Both the position numbers and the translations under genes were made by a program. Below are positions 9,878 to 19,300 of a stretch of 64,000 nucleotides of DNA, one piece after another. The DNA is from Spirobacillus cienkowskii (GTDB lineage: Bacteria; Bdellovibrionota_B; Oligoflexia; Silvanigrellales; Silvanigrellaceae). Location: assembly GCA_003339605.1 (NCBI GenBank), contig QOVW01000059.1, positions 1 to 64,000 on the forward strand. Direction: 5' to 3'. Below the pieces are notes generated by a model. It saw only the letters and a program-made list of their open reading frames with translations. It did no database searches and was not told the origin of the DNA. Position 1 is the stretch's first letter; every line of letters begins with the position of its first letter.

Positions 9878-10336
9878 TTGCTTGCTAATTTTGTTTTTCA
9901 TTTTGTTTTTGCAATCTTTACAATTTGGCTTGGAGTCTCTTGGTTTCTTGCACAACAGCGCTTTTTAGCATTAAAAAAGAGCTTAATCCCTTTATTATGT
10001 TTAGAAAAAATTACATTTCCAACTCACAGGAGTCTTGTGGTACAAAGTATTAAAGCCTTAGAAATTGAACTGCAAGATACATTTCAAAAAAAAGTGTGTA
10101 TTTGCTTTCCAATCGAAAACGCTAAAGAATACAATTACAACCCATTTAAAACTTTTGCTTTATTTTTTACTAAAGGTAATTTTAATCAAAGTAAAAATTT
10201 AGAACATCATAATCAAATGTATGCCGCTTCTGAGTTTGCTGTTAAAATGAAAGAAGACAATAAAGCAAAAAAAATTATATTTACTTTTAAAAACAATTCA
10301 AACCAAACTACTATCTGGAACGTGGAGATTTTATGA
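9878..10336 (+). CDS. Small N-terminally anchored membrane protein, unknown function
   Basis: The open frame extends back into the Rel gene on the other strand, but AAGGAG at 9866-9871 sits about 6 bases before a TTG at 9878, which I take as the start, giving 152 residues. The N-terminus (NFVFHFVFAIFTIWLGVSWFL) is a single membrane helix, followed by a hydrophilic domain of about 115 residues with no motif I recognise. Its TGA overlaps the ATG of the next gene (ATGA), so the two proteins are probably made together. The rel gene is divergent. Confidence 0.55.
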   Translation: MLANFVFHFVFAIFTIWLGVSWFLAQQRFLALKKSLIPLLCLEKITFPTHRSLVVQSIKALEIELQDTFQKKVCICFPIENAKEYNYNPFKTFALFFTKGNFNQSKNLEHHNQMYAASEFAVKMKEDNKAKKIIFTFKNNSNQTTIWNVEIL

Positions 10337-11295
10337 TGAAAAGATATTTTTTTTATATTTTAATGCTCACCACTCCTTCTTTAGGATTTGCAACACACGA
10401 AACCGAAACAACCGCACTTTCCGAAGAAAAGACTGCCGTTAAAAATCCTAAGGAATTTATTGCAAATTTTTGTTCTAATTATAGTGAACAAAACGATTTT
10501 TTAAAAAAAATGGCGCAAGATATCATTCCAATCGATCAAACACGAGAACATCTGGTTGCTGGATTAAAGGATCATAAACTCCCTGGTTGCAAAAAAGCTC
10601 TGCAAGATTTTATGAAAAAAATCTTGGCCGAAAAAGATTTTATCCCCAAAGCAGGAGAACAAGGCTTTCTTTCTCTCGCTCTGTTGGCTGAAATACCAGA
10701 GGCAACAATGGTGATCGAACGCGAAATTGATAAAGGTTTGTTAAGTAGTTGGATAGATAAATTAAAAGCCGCAAATGAAGCCGGTTATCTCCAAGCATTA
10801 AACAGCTGGATTAAACGTGTCGCACATGAAATTCGTGAAAAAAATAATTCTCAGCTACAAGGCCCAAATGATTATGGATTACTTGCCAAAAGCGGCGAAA
10901 CCGTTCGTTATCCAGATATGGTCAGAATTTGGACGCCAATTTTAATGAATCGCTATTTAAACGAAACGATAAAAAGAAAAACCAAATTATCAGAAACAGA
11001 ATTTAACCATTTAAATATTATTTTTGCCGCCACAACAACTTCATATCGCGAAACCTTTTCTGATCAAATCGCTCAAATTGTTGCTAACAACCCACAAACC
11101 TGGCTTCTCAGCTTTCGCCGCGAGCCAACATGGGTTGAGTTTCGCTTATTTCCAATTATGCAAAAGGTTGCAGGAGGTGACATCAAACGTGAAATCATAT
11201 GGCTTTCAAAGTATCACCAAGATGTTAAAATCAGAACCCTAGCTTTAAATGCGCTAGAAAAGTTAGAAATTAAAAAAAATAATATAAAACATTAG
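10333..11295 (+). CDS. Periplasmic helical protein with signal peptide, unknown function
   Basis: The 320-residue protein has a clear signal peptide (YFFYILMLTTPSLGFA, cut near residue 20) and then a mostly alpha-helical, charged mature part. The last 30 residues (IIWLSKYHQDVKIRTLALNA) look like one HEAT-type repeat. Two ATGs stand in tandem at 10333 and 10336. The first overlaps the stop of the upstream membrane-protein gene, suggesting a translationally coupled pair working at the periplasmic face of the inner membrane. No enzyme motif is visible. The end overlaps the convergent kdsD stop. Confidence 0.6.
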   Translation: MMKRYFFYILMLTTPSLGFATHETETTALSEEKTAVKNPKEFIANFCSNYSEQNDFLKKMAQDIIPIDQTREHLVAGLKDHKLPGCKKALQDFMKKILAEKDFIPKAGEQGFLSLALLAEIPEATMVIEREIDKGLLSSWIDKLKAANEAGYLQALNSWIKRVAHEIREKNNSQLQGPNDYGLLAKSGETVRYPDMVRIWTPILMNRYLNETIKRKTKLSETEFNHLNIIFAATTTSYRETFSDQIAQIVANNPQTWLLSFRREPTWVEFRLFPIMQKVAGGDIKREIIWLSKYHQDVKIRTLALNALEKLEIKKNNIKH

Positions 11296-12302
11296 CAAAC
11301 ACCTGCCGCAATAAAATCAAGCATTCTTAACAAGCCTACGGCATAACCGTTTTTGTCTACAACTGGCAAAATATTAAATGACGGTGTTTTTGAATTCATA
11401 ATTTGCAACGCTTCTATTGCCAATAAACCTGGAGGAACAATTGTAGGATGAGGATTCATAATTGCAGCAGCATTCAATTCAAAAACACGAGGACCATATT
11501 TTTCCATTGCCTTGCGCAAATCTTTTTCGGCAATTAAGCCTAAAAATCTTTCACCATCGACAACCAACACCGCTGCTTTAGAAAACTTTGTAAAAACAGA
11601 AACAACATGCTGAAAGAGAGAGTTGTGTTCTACCAAAGGCAAATCTTTTCCTCGAATCATAAGAGAATCTGCTTTAAGAAAAATTCTTTTACCAATTGCG
11701 CCACCAGGATGATTTTTTGCATATTGTTCAATGGAGTAGTTACGAAATTCAACAGTTGCAGCAACGAGCAGCTGACATAACGCAAGAGATGTGACGGTAC
11801 TGGTAATTGGCGCTTGCGTCAAAGGACACATTTCATCTACAGGTGGTATTAAAAGAATATGTTGTGCCGCCTTTGCAAGCGGAGAGTCTTGTTTTGATGT
11901 GATTGCAAAAAGAACCACCTGACGCTCTTGCAAGCCTTCTAGCAATTGCAATAACTCAGCACTTTTTCCATTATTTGAAATAATAATAACGGTATCGCCT
12001 TTACCCACAACACCAAGATCACCGTGATAGGCTTCTGTAGGATGAACAAAACGCGCAAGAATTCCAACACTCACCAGCATCGACACAGCAAGCTGCGCAA
12101 CTTGCGCTGACTTGCCAACAGCAATAAAAAATACGTGCTTAGAAGAATGATTTTCCCGAGCACATGCAACAAGCTCATTCTTGAGAAGTAAAAAATTTTT
12201 TTTAAATTCATCATTTTGATATAAAGATTCTTTATACCAAAATAATGCTTGCGAAAGATGTTCAGCTCGTTCTGCGGCACTTTTTAAAATTGCATTTTCC
12301 AT
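11292..12302 (-). CDS. kdsD: D-arabinose 5-phosphate isomerase (KdsD/KpsF/GutQ family)
   Basis: The 336-residue protein has an N-terminal SIS sugar-phosphate isomerase domain (about 40-185), with AVGKSAQVAQLAVSML, PTEAYHGDLGVV and ISNNGKSAELLQLL typical of KdsD. Two CBS repeats follow (about 210-330, with ENPGG-like NHPGGAIGKR between). It converts ribulose 5-phosphate to arabinose 5-phosphate, the first step of Kdo synthesis for LPS. The AAGGAC site is well spaced from the ATG. It lies 27 bp after the sseB-like gene and probably shares its transcript. Confidence 0.9.
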   Translation of the reverse strand: MENAILKSAAERAEHLSQALFWYKESLYQNDEFKKNFLLLKNELVACARENHSSKHVFFIAVGKSAQVAQLAVSMLVSVGILARFVHPTEAYHGDLGVVGKGDTVIIISNNGKSAELLQLLEGLQERQVVLFAITSKQDSPLAKAAQHILLIPPVDEMCPLTQAPITSTVTSLALCQLLVAATVEFRNYSIEQYAKNHPGGAIGKRIFLKADSLMIRGKDLPLVEHNSLFQHVVSVFTKFSKAAVLVVDGERFLGLIAEKDLRKAMEKYGPRVFELNAAAIMNPHPTIVPPGLLAIEALQIMNSKTPSFNILPVVDKNGYAVGLLRMLDFIAAGVC

Positions 12303-12329
12303 GTTGAAAAGTCCTTCGCAATGTAATTT

Positions 12330-13325
12330 TTAGGATTCCATTGTATTATTTTCAGGAGCAGTAATATTAGGCGGATTTTTATCGAGCAAAATAAACTTAT
12401 TTTGATGCATTGCCATCCAAAAATTAGGGTCAGGCATGACACCAACTTCAAACTGGGTTTCAACAAAAAAGTCGTTATCTTGTTTCATTTTGTCAAGAAT
12501 ATCCATGCAAAAAATCTGTATTTTTTCTTGATTTGTTTCAACATTATTGACTCTTAAAAAAACAGTACGCAACCATCCTGAGTCTTGAGGAGCTTGAGGC
12601 GGCAATATGGCACCAAGAGCTGCTGCTTCAACATTTTCAATATTGCTCAAAATTTTTAACGCATGCTCCTTTTGTAGTTCGTTAAAAACGTCTGGAGGAA
12701 ATGCAATTTGCATCCCTTCAGAAGATGCCTCTGGTGATTGCTCATTGGAAACCGCAACTTGAACAGGGCTACGTTGGGTTTGTGGCACAATCCCCATAGC
12801 AAGTTGCTTGTATTCCAGTTTGTTAAGTACAATAAATGGAGCGCTTCCAGGATTTATCACAATCACTTCAGCTGGGCTGGGCTCTAATAACTTAAAAATA
12901 TCTTGCCCACGAATTGAAACATATTGGCCACCTTCTGAGCGCCATCTCCGAGCAGCAGCAGCACTGGTAAATGCAGCAGCAAATTGAACACCTTGGGCAT
13001 TAGACAAAATTGCAACATTCACACTTGAGTTTTCTTGAGCCACTTGATTTTGTTCAGACTCTTCTGATGAATTGGTATCGGGTAATGCAAGAAGCAGATC
13101 GGAAAACAACAATTCTTGATACACTTTTGCTCTATTTTCTGGCGCGTCTAAGCGCGCATTTTCAATCATTGCTGCCTCTAAATGGACAGATGGAACAGGC
13201 TCGCTTGGTTGCTGTGATCCTTCTGCTTCGCTCGGTTCTTCAGATGAGTTTGCATCTGCACTATGCTGTGCATTATCAAATTTTTTTGATTGCTGTTTTT
13301 TTCCAAATAAATTTTTTAAGACCAT
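12330..13325 (-). CDS. SseB-family protein
   Basis: The 331-residue protein begins with a low-complexity Ser/Glu/Gln-rich stretch (about 10-50). A segment at about 105-190 matches the SseB N-terminal pattern: a value compared in AAFTSAAAARRW, then IRGQDIFKLL, then EVIVINPGSAPFIVLNKLEY. A C-terminal SseB-like region with FCMDILDKM follows. SseB proteins have no firmly established biochemical role, and E. coli SseB is linked to serine sensitivity. It sits between gpmI-mazG and kdsD on the same strand. The name rests on motif resemblance only. Confidence 0.65.
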   Translation of the reverse strand: MVLKNLFGKKQQSKKFDNAQHSADANSSEEPSEAEGSQQPSEPVPSVHLEAAMIENARLDAPENRAKVYQELLFSDLLLALPDTNSSEESEQNQVAQENSSVNVAILSNAQGVQFAAAFTSAAAARRWRSEGGQYVSIRGQDIFKLLEPSPAEVIVINPGSAPFIVLNKLEYKQLAMGIVPQTQRSPVQVAVSNEQSPEASSEGMQIAFPPDVFNELQKEHALKILSNIENVEAAALGAILPPQAPQDSGWLRTVFLRVNNVETNQEKIQIFCMDILDKMKQDNDFFVETQFEVGVMPDPNFWMAMHQNKFILLDKNPPNITAPENNTMES

Positions 13326-13405
13326 AATACTTTATCCTTTATCAATTCTGACTACAACGGTTACTAACCTTGCTACGCAATTCAATCTTTGGCAAGGTTT
13401 TACTC

Positions 13406-16111
13406 TTAACAATAACGTCTTTTTTTAGCATTGCTCCACAACTCATTCCAAGTATCCAAACTGAGTTGTTTTGCAGTTTCATCAGTAAGTTGCATATTTT
13501 TTTCTTGCATAATTTTTTCCATTTCAAAAAATCTATTGATAAATTTTTCTATTGCTGCACGAACAATGAAATCAAAATCAAAATGGCTACATCCGTCTGC
13601 TGTTTCTTTAAGAAACTGCACGAGATTAGACATCGCAAAAATCACATCACCAATTTCATCGGCCACACGCACAGGGTCGATACGCTCAACTTCAAGCTCT
13701 ATCTGCAACTCTTTAACTTCTGAAAGCACATCAGAAAAAACTTGAGAGCATTGTGGCCAGCTAAAGCCAACTGCTTTTGCCCTTTTAGAAATTTCTGATG
13801 CAAAATTTAAAGTAGGAAGAGATCGTTTTTTTAATGCTTTTTTTAATAATGAATTTACTTTGCTCATGTTTTGAGGCTGTGCTTGTTCTTTTATTTGCTC
13901 CCATTGCGTTGCCACATCATCTGCAGTTTTAACATCTTGTTGTGTTTTATTAAAAACATGCGGATGTCTATCAATCATTTTTTTATTAATTGCGTTAAAA
14001 ACATGATTGATTGAAAAAACCTGGGCTTCTGAAGCAATTTGCGCATGCAAATAAACTTGTAGTAACACGTCACCAAGCTCATCACAAAAATTCTGACTCA
14101 AATCTTGTGAAGGTTTTTGTTCGTATTTTGTTATCGCATCAACCACTTCATAAGCTTCTTCTATTAAATAAGAACGCAAGCTCCCAAAAGTTTGTTCTCT
14201 ATCCCAAGGACACCCATCTGGAGCACGCAATTTTGCAATGGTTTCAGCAAATTCAATTACAATTTTTGCATAATAATAATTATTTTGCGAAGACAATTTT
14301 AAAGAATTTCCAATTTTAGGAGTTGCATTATTTTGTGCCTGAACGTTTTGATGATTTATTTTTTTTTTTGGATCATCAAACTGAATAAGAGAAGGCTCAT
14401 AAAAATTTGGTTGTTCAAACCCTGCCAAATCTAAAACGGTCGCCGCCACATTGGCTAAACCCGCATTTTCTAAATTTTCTTTTAACGTTATCGATTGCTC
14501 CAATGCTTCGGCATTAAATATTGCAAAAGGCACAGGAGCTAGAGTATGGCTTGTTTTTAATTTGGGTTGGCCATTTTTATCGAACACAACTTTTTTTGTT
14601 TTTTTATCCAATTCAAACATTTCATCAGCATTGCCATGATCGGCGAGTACAAGCAAAATTGTGTGTGTTTCTTTAGCCGCTTGCATAATACGACCCAAAG
14701 CAAGATCTACCGCAGCAACAGCCAGCACAGCGGCATTAAAGTTACCAGTGTGGCCAACCATGTCACCATTTGCAAAATTAATGCGACCTATTTCAAACGA
14801 ATTAGCATGCATTTGTTTTATAGTTTCGTCTGCAATTTCTGCTGACTTCATCCATGGACGCTGATCAAAGGCACACAAATCTGAAGGTATTTCTACATAA
14901 TTCTCAAAATTAGAAACAAATTTTCCTGTTCTATTGCCATTCCAAAAATAAGTCACATGTCCATATTTTTGAGTTTCACTGCAAGCAAATTGCTTAACCG
15001 ATGCGGCGCTCAAGAGTTCTGTCAGTGTTTTATCGATTGCTGGGGGACTCACTAAAAAATGTTCAGGAAGCTTGAGATCGCCATCATATTGCATCATTCC
15101 TGCATAATAAATTTTTGGAAATCTTTTTCTTTGAAATGCTGGAAAATTTTGTTCTGTAAGCGCGCGACTTATTTGTATAGCGCGATCTCCCCGAAAATTA
15201 AAAAATACAAAACTATCTTCGTCATTAACAGTCCCTATTGGAATTTCATTTTCTGTAATGACAAAAGGGGGCAAGTCTTGATCAAAATAATTTTTTTCTG
15301 AACGCAAACTGGTAATTGCATCACTTAACGAAACAAACTTTCTTCCTTCACCCAATATATGAGCGTTGTAACCTCTTTCTACAATAGACCAATCACTTTC
15401 GTAACGATCCATAGTGACAAAGGTTCTTCCACCCCCTGACGCCACACGACAATCAAAATTTGCAGAATTGATTTCAGATAAAAATTGATTCAATGTATCA
15501 ACGTAGTCTAATGCACTCAGAGGACCAACATCTCTTCCATCCAGCAAAACATGAAGTCTAACTTTTTTTACACCTTCTTTTTTAGCGCCACGAATTAACT
15601 CAAACAGATGCTCAATATGGCTATGCACATTGCCATCAGACAATAGACCACAAAAATGTAAAGTATTTTGCGTATTTTTTAAACCAGTGCGATTGGACAC
15701 AACGTGCTGCCAAGCTTCACCTCGAAATAGGTCGCCAGACTGCAATGCGCTGTTAACAAGTTTTGCACCTTGCGCAAAAATACGCCCTGAACCCAAGGCA
15801 TTATGGCCCACTTCACTGTTGCCCATATCCTCATCGCTTGGTAAACCGACTGCAGTACCGTGAGCTTTTAAAGTTCTAAACAAAGAACCCGAAAACAATT
15901 GCGCTAAATGGGGAGTGTACGCGGCATTCACCGCATTACCCCCAAAAAATGCTTCTGATGGCAAAATGCCGTTCTGGCTTTTGGACAGCTCTTGTGAAAT
16001 GTTTGACTCTGGATTTGCAACCCCCACTCCATCCATGACAATCGTTAATATTTTTAACTTCTCTTGGGCGGGGCGGGTGCGTTTTAATTGAAATGTATTT
16101 GATAAGACCAT
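13406..16111 (-). CDS. gpmI-mazG: Fused phosphoglycerate mutase (cofactor-independent) and MazG nucleotide pyrophosphohydrolase
   Basis: This is one uninterrupted 901-codon frame. Residues about 18-560 are a full cofactor-independent phosphoglycerate mutase, with VMDGVGV metal-binding Asp, catalytic Ser99 in DMGNSEVGHN, LLDGRDVGP, the GGGRTFVTMDRYESDW segment and a late DHGNADEM metal site. A polar linker follows (about 565-615). Residues about 616-901 are a complete tandem MazG, with CPWDREQTF, a first EEAYE/DELGD pair and a second EVKELQIELE/DEIGD pair. The first half interconverts 3- and 2-phosphoglycerate. MazG hydrolyses NTPs to NMP and pyrophosphate and in E. coli influences ppGpp. Normally these are separate genes. 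Confidence 0.9.
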   Translation of the reverse strand: MVLSNTFQLKRTRPAQEKLKILTIVMDGVGVANPESNISQELSKSQNGILPSEAFFGGNAVNAAYTPHLAQLFSGSLFRTLKAHGTAVGLPSDEDMGNSEVGHNALGSGRIFAQGAKLVNSALQSGDLFRGEAWQHVVSNRTGLKNTQNTLHFCGLLSDGNVHSHIEHLFELIRGAKKEGVKKVRLHVLLDGRDVGPLSALDYVDTLNQFLSEINSANFDCRVASGGGRTFVTMDRYESDWSIVERGYNAHILGEGRKFVSLSDAITSLRSEKNYFDQDLPPFVITENEIPIGTVNDEDSFVFFNFRGDRAIQISRALTEQNFPAFQRKRFPKIYYAGMMQYDGDLKLPEHFLVSPPAIDKTLTELLSAASVKQFACSETQKYGHVTYFWNGNRTGKFVSNFENYVEIPSDLCAFDQRPWMKSAEIADETIKQMHANSFEIGRINFANGDMVGHTGNFNAAVLAVAAVDLALGRIMQAAKETHTILLVLADHGNADEMFELDKKTKKVVFDKNGQPKLKTSHTLAPVPFAIFNAEALEQSITLKENLENAGLANVAATVLDLAGFEQPNFYEPSLIQFDDPKKKINHQNVQAQNNATPKIGNSLKLSSQNNYYYAKIVIEFAETIAKLRAPDGCPWDREQTFGSLRSYLIEEAYEVVDAITKYEQKPSQDLSQNFCDELGDVLLQVYLHAQIASEAQVFSINHVFNAINKKMIDRHPHVFNKTQQDVKTADDVATQWEQIKEQAQPQNMSKVNSLLKKALKKRSLPTLNFASEISKRAKAVGFSWPQCSQVFSDVLSEVKELQIELEVERIDPVRVADEIGDVIFAMSNLVQFLKETADGCSHFDFDFIVRAAIEKFINRFFEMEKIMQEKNMQLTDETAKQLSLDTWNELWSNAKKRRYC

Positions 16112-16221
16112 TGTATTTTTTGCTCCAAACTAAGCCTCGTTATATAACATGACACGAAGCGTAAATAATTTACTTATGCTAGAACAAATGGTCAATTTTA
16201 GAAAGACGATTGAGGAATAAC

Positions 16222-18165
16222 GTGAGAACTCTTAAATTTTATCTAATAAAAATTATGTATTTTTTAACAATCATAATGGTATTTAAATACACCCAACAGA
16301 GTTATGCGCAAAAAAATGAACCTTTTAAAACAAATTTCAACACATTTGAAAACAATAATATTAAATTACACGATGTTGTTCAATTTAAAATTATGTCAAT
16401 TAACGACAAAAATATTCAATTACAACTTATCACTAAAGAAAACTTTAAAATTTATGAAGAAAAGTTAAAATTTCACCTTGTCCAACCTAATATTTTTCCA
16501 CTTCCTTTAAAATATATCCCAAATCATCCTGCAGAAATATATTTTGACCCATTTTATAAAAAAGAAAAAAAAATCTTTAAAAACAATGCCAAGTTTTCTA
16601 TTTTAATTTCTAAAAAACAACAAAATAATGCCATGCTTGAAATTGATGTGCAATCTTGTTCTCATTCTGTTTGTCTCACACCCAGCAAATTAGTGCTTCC
16701 TCTTAAAATTGGACAACATTCAAGCCCATTGCAAAAATCAGAAACGATGCAGCTATCGTTACTTAATAATAGTTTTGAAAACTTTATTAATCCAGAAATA
16801 AAAGAACCAACATCTTTAGACGTCAATCAAAATAAACAGAATGAAGCCAATCCAAACAATTCTTTTATTGTATTAAATGACTCTCTTGCCGTTGCAGTGC
16901 AAGATGCTATCGTTGCTAGAAGTTGGATCCTATTTCCAATTTTACTTTTAGCAGGATTGCTAACAAATTTAACTCCCTGTGTTTATCCGATGATACCCAT
17001 TACTTTAAACGTCATGCTGCAATATGGAAAAATTATTCATAAAAGAACATTATCATTTTTTTATGTACTAGGAATGATTATTACGTATTCAATACTTGGT
17101 GTTTTTGCAGGTATGAGCGGCAGTGTATTTGGAGCCCATTTAGCAAGTCCAATTGTCAATATAACCATTGCAATCTTGATGTTTATTCTTGGTATTTCGA
17201 TGCTTGGTTTTTTTCAAATGAGTACAATTCAAACACTTGCAAGTAAAGTTCCTATTTCTAAAAAGTATCCAAGAACAGCTATTTTTACGATGGGAACAGT
17301 GTCTGGTTTAATTTCTGCGCCTTGTACAGGGCCAGTATTAAGTACAATTTTGTTACTCATTGCACAAAATAAAAATCCAATTACCGGATTTACTTTTATG
17401 TTTTTTTATGCTTTAGGTTTTGGTTTACCATACATTGCATTAACCTTATTTAGTAAAAAACTAACAAAAGTACCAAAATTACCAAGACTCCTAATTTTTA
17501 TTAAATATTTATTTGCATCAATGATGTTTGCTTTAACTTTTTATTATCTTAAAAGTTTATTACAAGAATTTGAAGTCACAAAAATTATATATACAAAACC
17601 TGATTTTTTAGTACTAATTGTTTGTTTATTATTTATTGCTTTAGCTATTTATTTTTCTACTAAAAAAACTCAGATAGGAAAAATATCTCGAACAATTTTA
17701 ATTCTTCCTTTAACTTTAGTTACTCTTTTTATTACTTTATTTACAACAAATGGTTTTATAGAAAAACCTATAACAACAAAAAATTTAAAAAGCCAAACTA
17801 TTTTATGGGAAAAAGATCTTAATTCTGCTATTAAGCAAGCACAGCAACAACAAAAACCTCTACTTATAGATATCTGGGCAGATTGGTGTGCTGCCTGTTT
17901 GGAAATGAAAAACACCACGTGGAAAAACCAAGAACTTATTAATTTATTAAATCAAAACTATATTCCTGTCCAATTAGACTATTCCGATTTATCATCAGAC
18001 ATTGAAAGTCTACTCAGTACATGGAAAATTAATGGATTACCTGCTGTTGTTATTTTTAAAAAACCCAGCAACACTTACAATAATCCAGAAATTTTGCTAC
18101 TTGGTTATTCTTCTGCAGAAAAAGTACTCAATGCAGTTGCGAGCAAAAAAAAAGAAAGACAATAA
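16222..18165 (+). CDS. dsbD: Thiol:disulfide interchange protein DsbD
   Basis: The GTG at 16222 follows GAGGAA and is preferred to the TTG at 16210, giving 647 residues. A signal peptide ends near SYAQ. The periplasmic alpha domain has the paired cysteines QSCSHSVCLTP. The membrane beta domain has NLTPCVYPMIP and SAPCTGPVLS with the two redox cysteines. The C-terminal thioredoxin-like gamma domain has WADWCAACLEMK (Cys556, Cys559). DsbD carries electrons from cytoplasmic thioredoxin to periplasmic thiol pathways, including cytochrome c maturation, whose genes lie about 3 kb downstream. It is divergent from gpmI-mazG. Confidence 0.93.
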   Translation: MRTLKFYLIKIMYFLTIIMVFKYTQQSYAQKNEPFKTNFNTFENNNIKLHDVVQFKIMSINDKNIQLQLITKENFKIYEEKLKFHLVQPNIFPLPLKYIPNHPAEIYFDPFYKKEKKIFKNNAKFSILISKKQQNNAMLEIDVQSCSHSVCLTPSKLVLPLKIGQHSSPLQKSETMQLSLLNNSFENFINPEIKEPTSLDVNQNKQNEANPNNSFIVLNDSLAVAVQDAIVARSWILFPILLLAGLLTNLTPCVYPMIPITLNVMLQYGKIIHKRTLSFFYVLGMIITYSILGVFAGMSGSVFGAHLASPIVNITIAILMFILGISMLGFFQMSTIQTLASKVPISKKYPRTAIFTMGTVSGLISAPCTGPVLSTILLLIAQNKNPITGFTFMFFYALGFGLPYIALTLFSKKLTKVPKLPRLLIFIKYLFASMMFALTFYYLKSLLQEFEVTKIIYTKPDFLVLIVCLLFIALAIYFSTKKTQIGKISRTILILPLTLVTLFITLFTTNGFIEKPITTKNLKSQTILWEKDLNSAIKQAQQQQKPLLIDIWADWCAACLEMKNTTWKNQELINLLNQNYIPVQLDYSDLSSDIESLLSTWKINGLPAVVIFKKPSNTYNNPEILLLGYSSAEKVLNAVASKKKERQ

Positions 18166-18180
18166 GGGAGTTTTAAATTC

Positions 18181-19233
18181 ATGAATAGTTCATTGTTTTC
18201 ATGGTTTCAATTGACGTTGGGGTTATTAGGGGTTGTTGGATTATTTCTTGTTTTTATTGGAATTATTGCTTTAATTGCCATAAAAAAGAAAAAAACTGCT
18301 CAAGGTATTAAAATTGAAGTTAAAAAAATTAACGATTCATTTAAAGAAAATAAAATAAAATTATTAACAGCAATTTTAAATGAAACTGAGCTTAAAAGCT
18401 TGGCAAAAAAAGAAAAAGATAATGCTAAAGCAAAAAAGAAAGCCGAAAAAGATAATGCAAATACAGAAAAACCCAAGCGCATTTTTTTGCTCGATTTCAA
18501 TGGTGACTTAGCCGCTTCTGCTGTAACCGCATTGAGAGAACAAATTTCTACAATTATTCAAGCAGCACGTCCCTGTGATGAAGTGATTGTGCGTCTAGAA
18601 AGTCCTGGCGGCATGGTACACTCTTATGGTTTGGCATCTTCTCAATTGGCGCGTTTAAAAGAACATCGATTAACATTGACAATTTGCGTCGATAAAATTG
18701 CAGCAAGCGGTGGTTATATGATGGCATGTCTTGCCGATAAAATAATTGCTGCACCATTTGCTATCATTGGTTCAATTGGCGTGATTGCAAGTATGCCAAA
18801 CTTAAATAAATTGTTACATAAAAATGATATTGAATATCTTGAAATCACGGCTGGAGAATACAAAAGAACACTCACTCCACTTGGAGAAATTACTGAAAAG
18901 AAAAAAGCAAAGTTTCAAGAACAAATTGATGAAGTTCACATGCTTTTTAAAAATCATGTACAGAGATACAGACCCACTCTCGATATTGATACGGTTGCAA
19001 CTGGAGAATACTGGTATGGTATTCAAGCACTCGACTTGCAACTGATCGACGAATTAAAAACAAGTGATGATTATTTATTAAATTTAAGTCAAGATTTTGA
19101 AATTTATCATATATTCACACCAAAAAAAGAAACTTTACGTGACAAACTTGCAAATTCTTGCAATGCAATTTTTTCCGCAACAATAAAAAATAAAATTTTT
19201 AAAGAAGAAGAAAAATATCCTCTTTTTATATAA
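18181..19233 (+). CDS. sohB: Inner-membrane S49 serine protease SohB
   Basis: The 350-residue protein has an N-terminal membrane helix (about 11-34), a Lys/Ala-rich coiled stretch (about 70-98) and an S49 peptidase domain. Nucleophile Ser176 lies in KIAASGGYMMA, and the general-base Lys is expected in GEYKRTLTP near 231. SohB resembles signal peptide peptidase SppA and is thought to degrade membrane or periplasmic peptides. AAGGGAG precedes the ATG, 15 bp after the dsbD stop, so co-transcription with dsbD is likely. Confidence 0.88.
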   Translation: MNSSLFSWFQLTLGLLGVVGLFLVFIGIIALIAIKKKKTAQGIKIEVKKINDSFKENKIKLLTAILNETELKSLAKKEKDNAKAKKKAEKDNANTEKPKRIFLLDFNGDLAASAVTALREQISTIIQAARPCDEVIVRLESPGGMVHSYGLASSQLARLKEHRLTLTICVDKIAASGGYMMACLADKIIAAPFAIIGSIGVIASMPNLNKLLHKNDIEYLEITAGEYKRTLTPLGEITEKKKAKFQEQIDEVHMLFKNHVQRYRPTLDIDTVATGEYWYGIQALDLQLIDELKTSDDYLLNLSQDFEIYHIFTPKKETLRDKLANSCNAIFSATIKNKIFKEEEKYPLFI

Positions 19234-19300
19234 AAAAAACCGATTAAGGGGATGTTAATTTGTATATCCTCTTTTATAATAATTGGTGACAAGGTTTACT

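Noticed and set aside
19246-19273. Weak hairpin AAGGGGAT/ATCCTCTT after sohB as a terminator
   Set aside because: The stem needs a G-T pair and a 12-base loop. Evidence is too weak to call.
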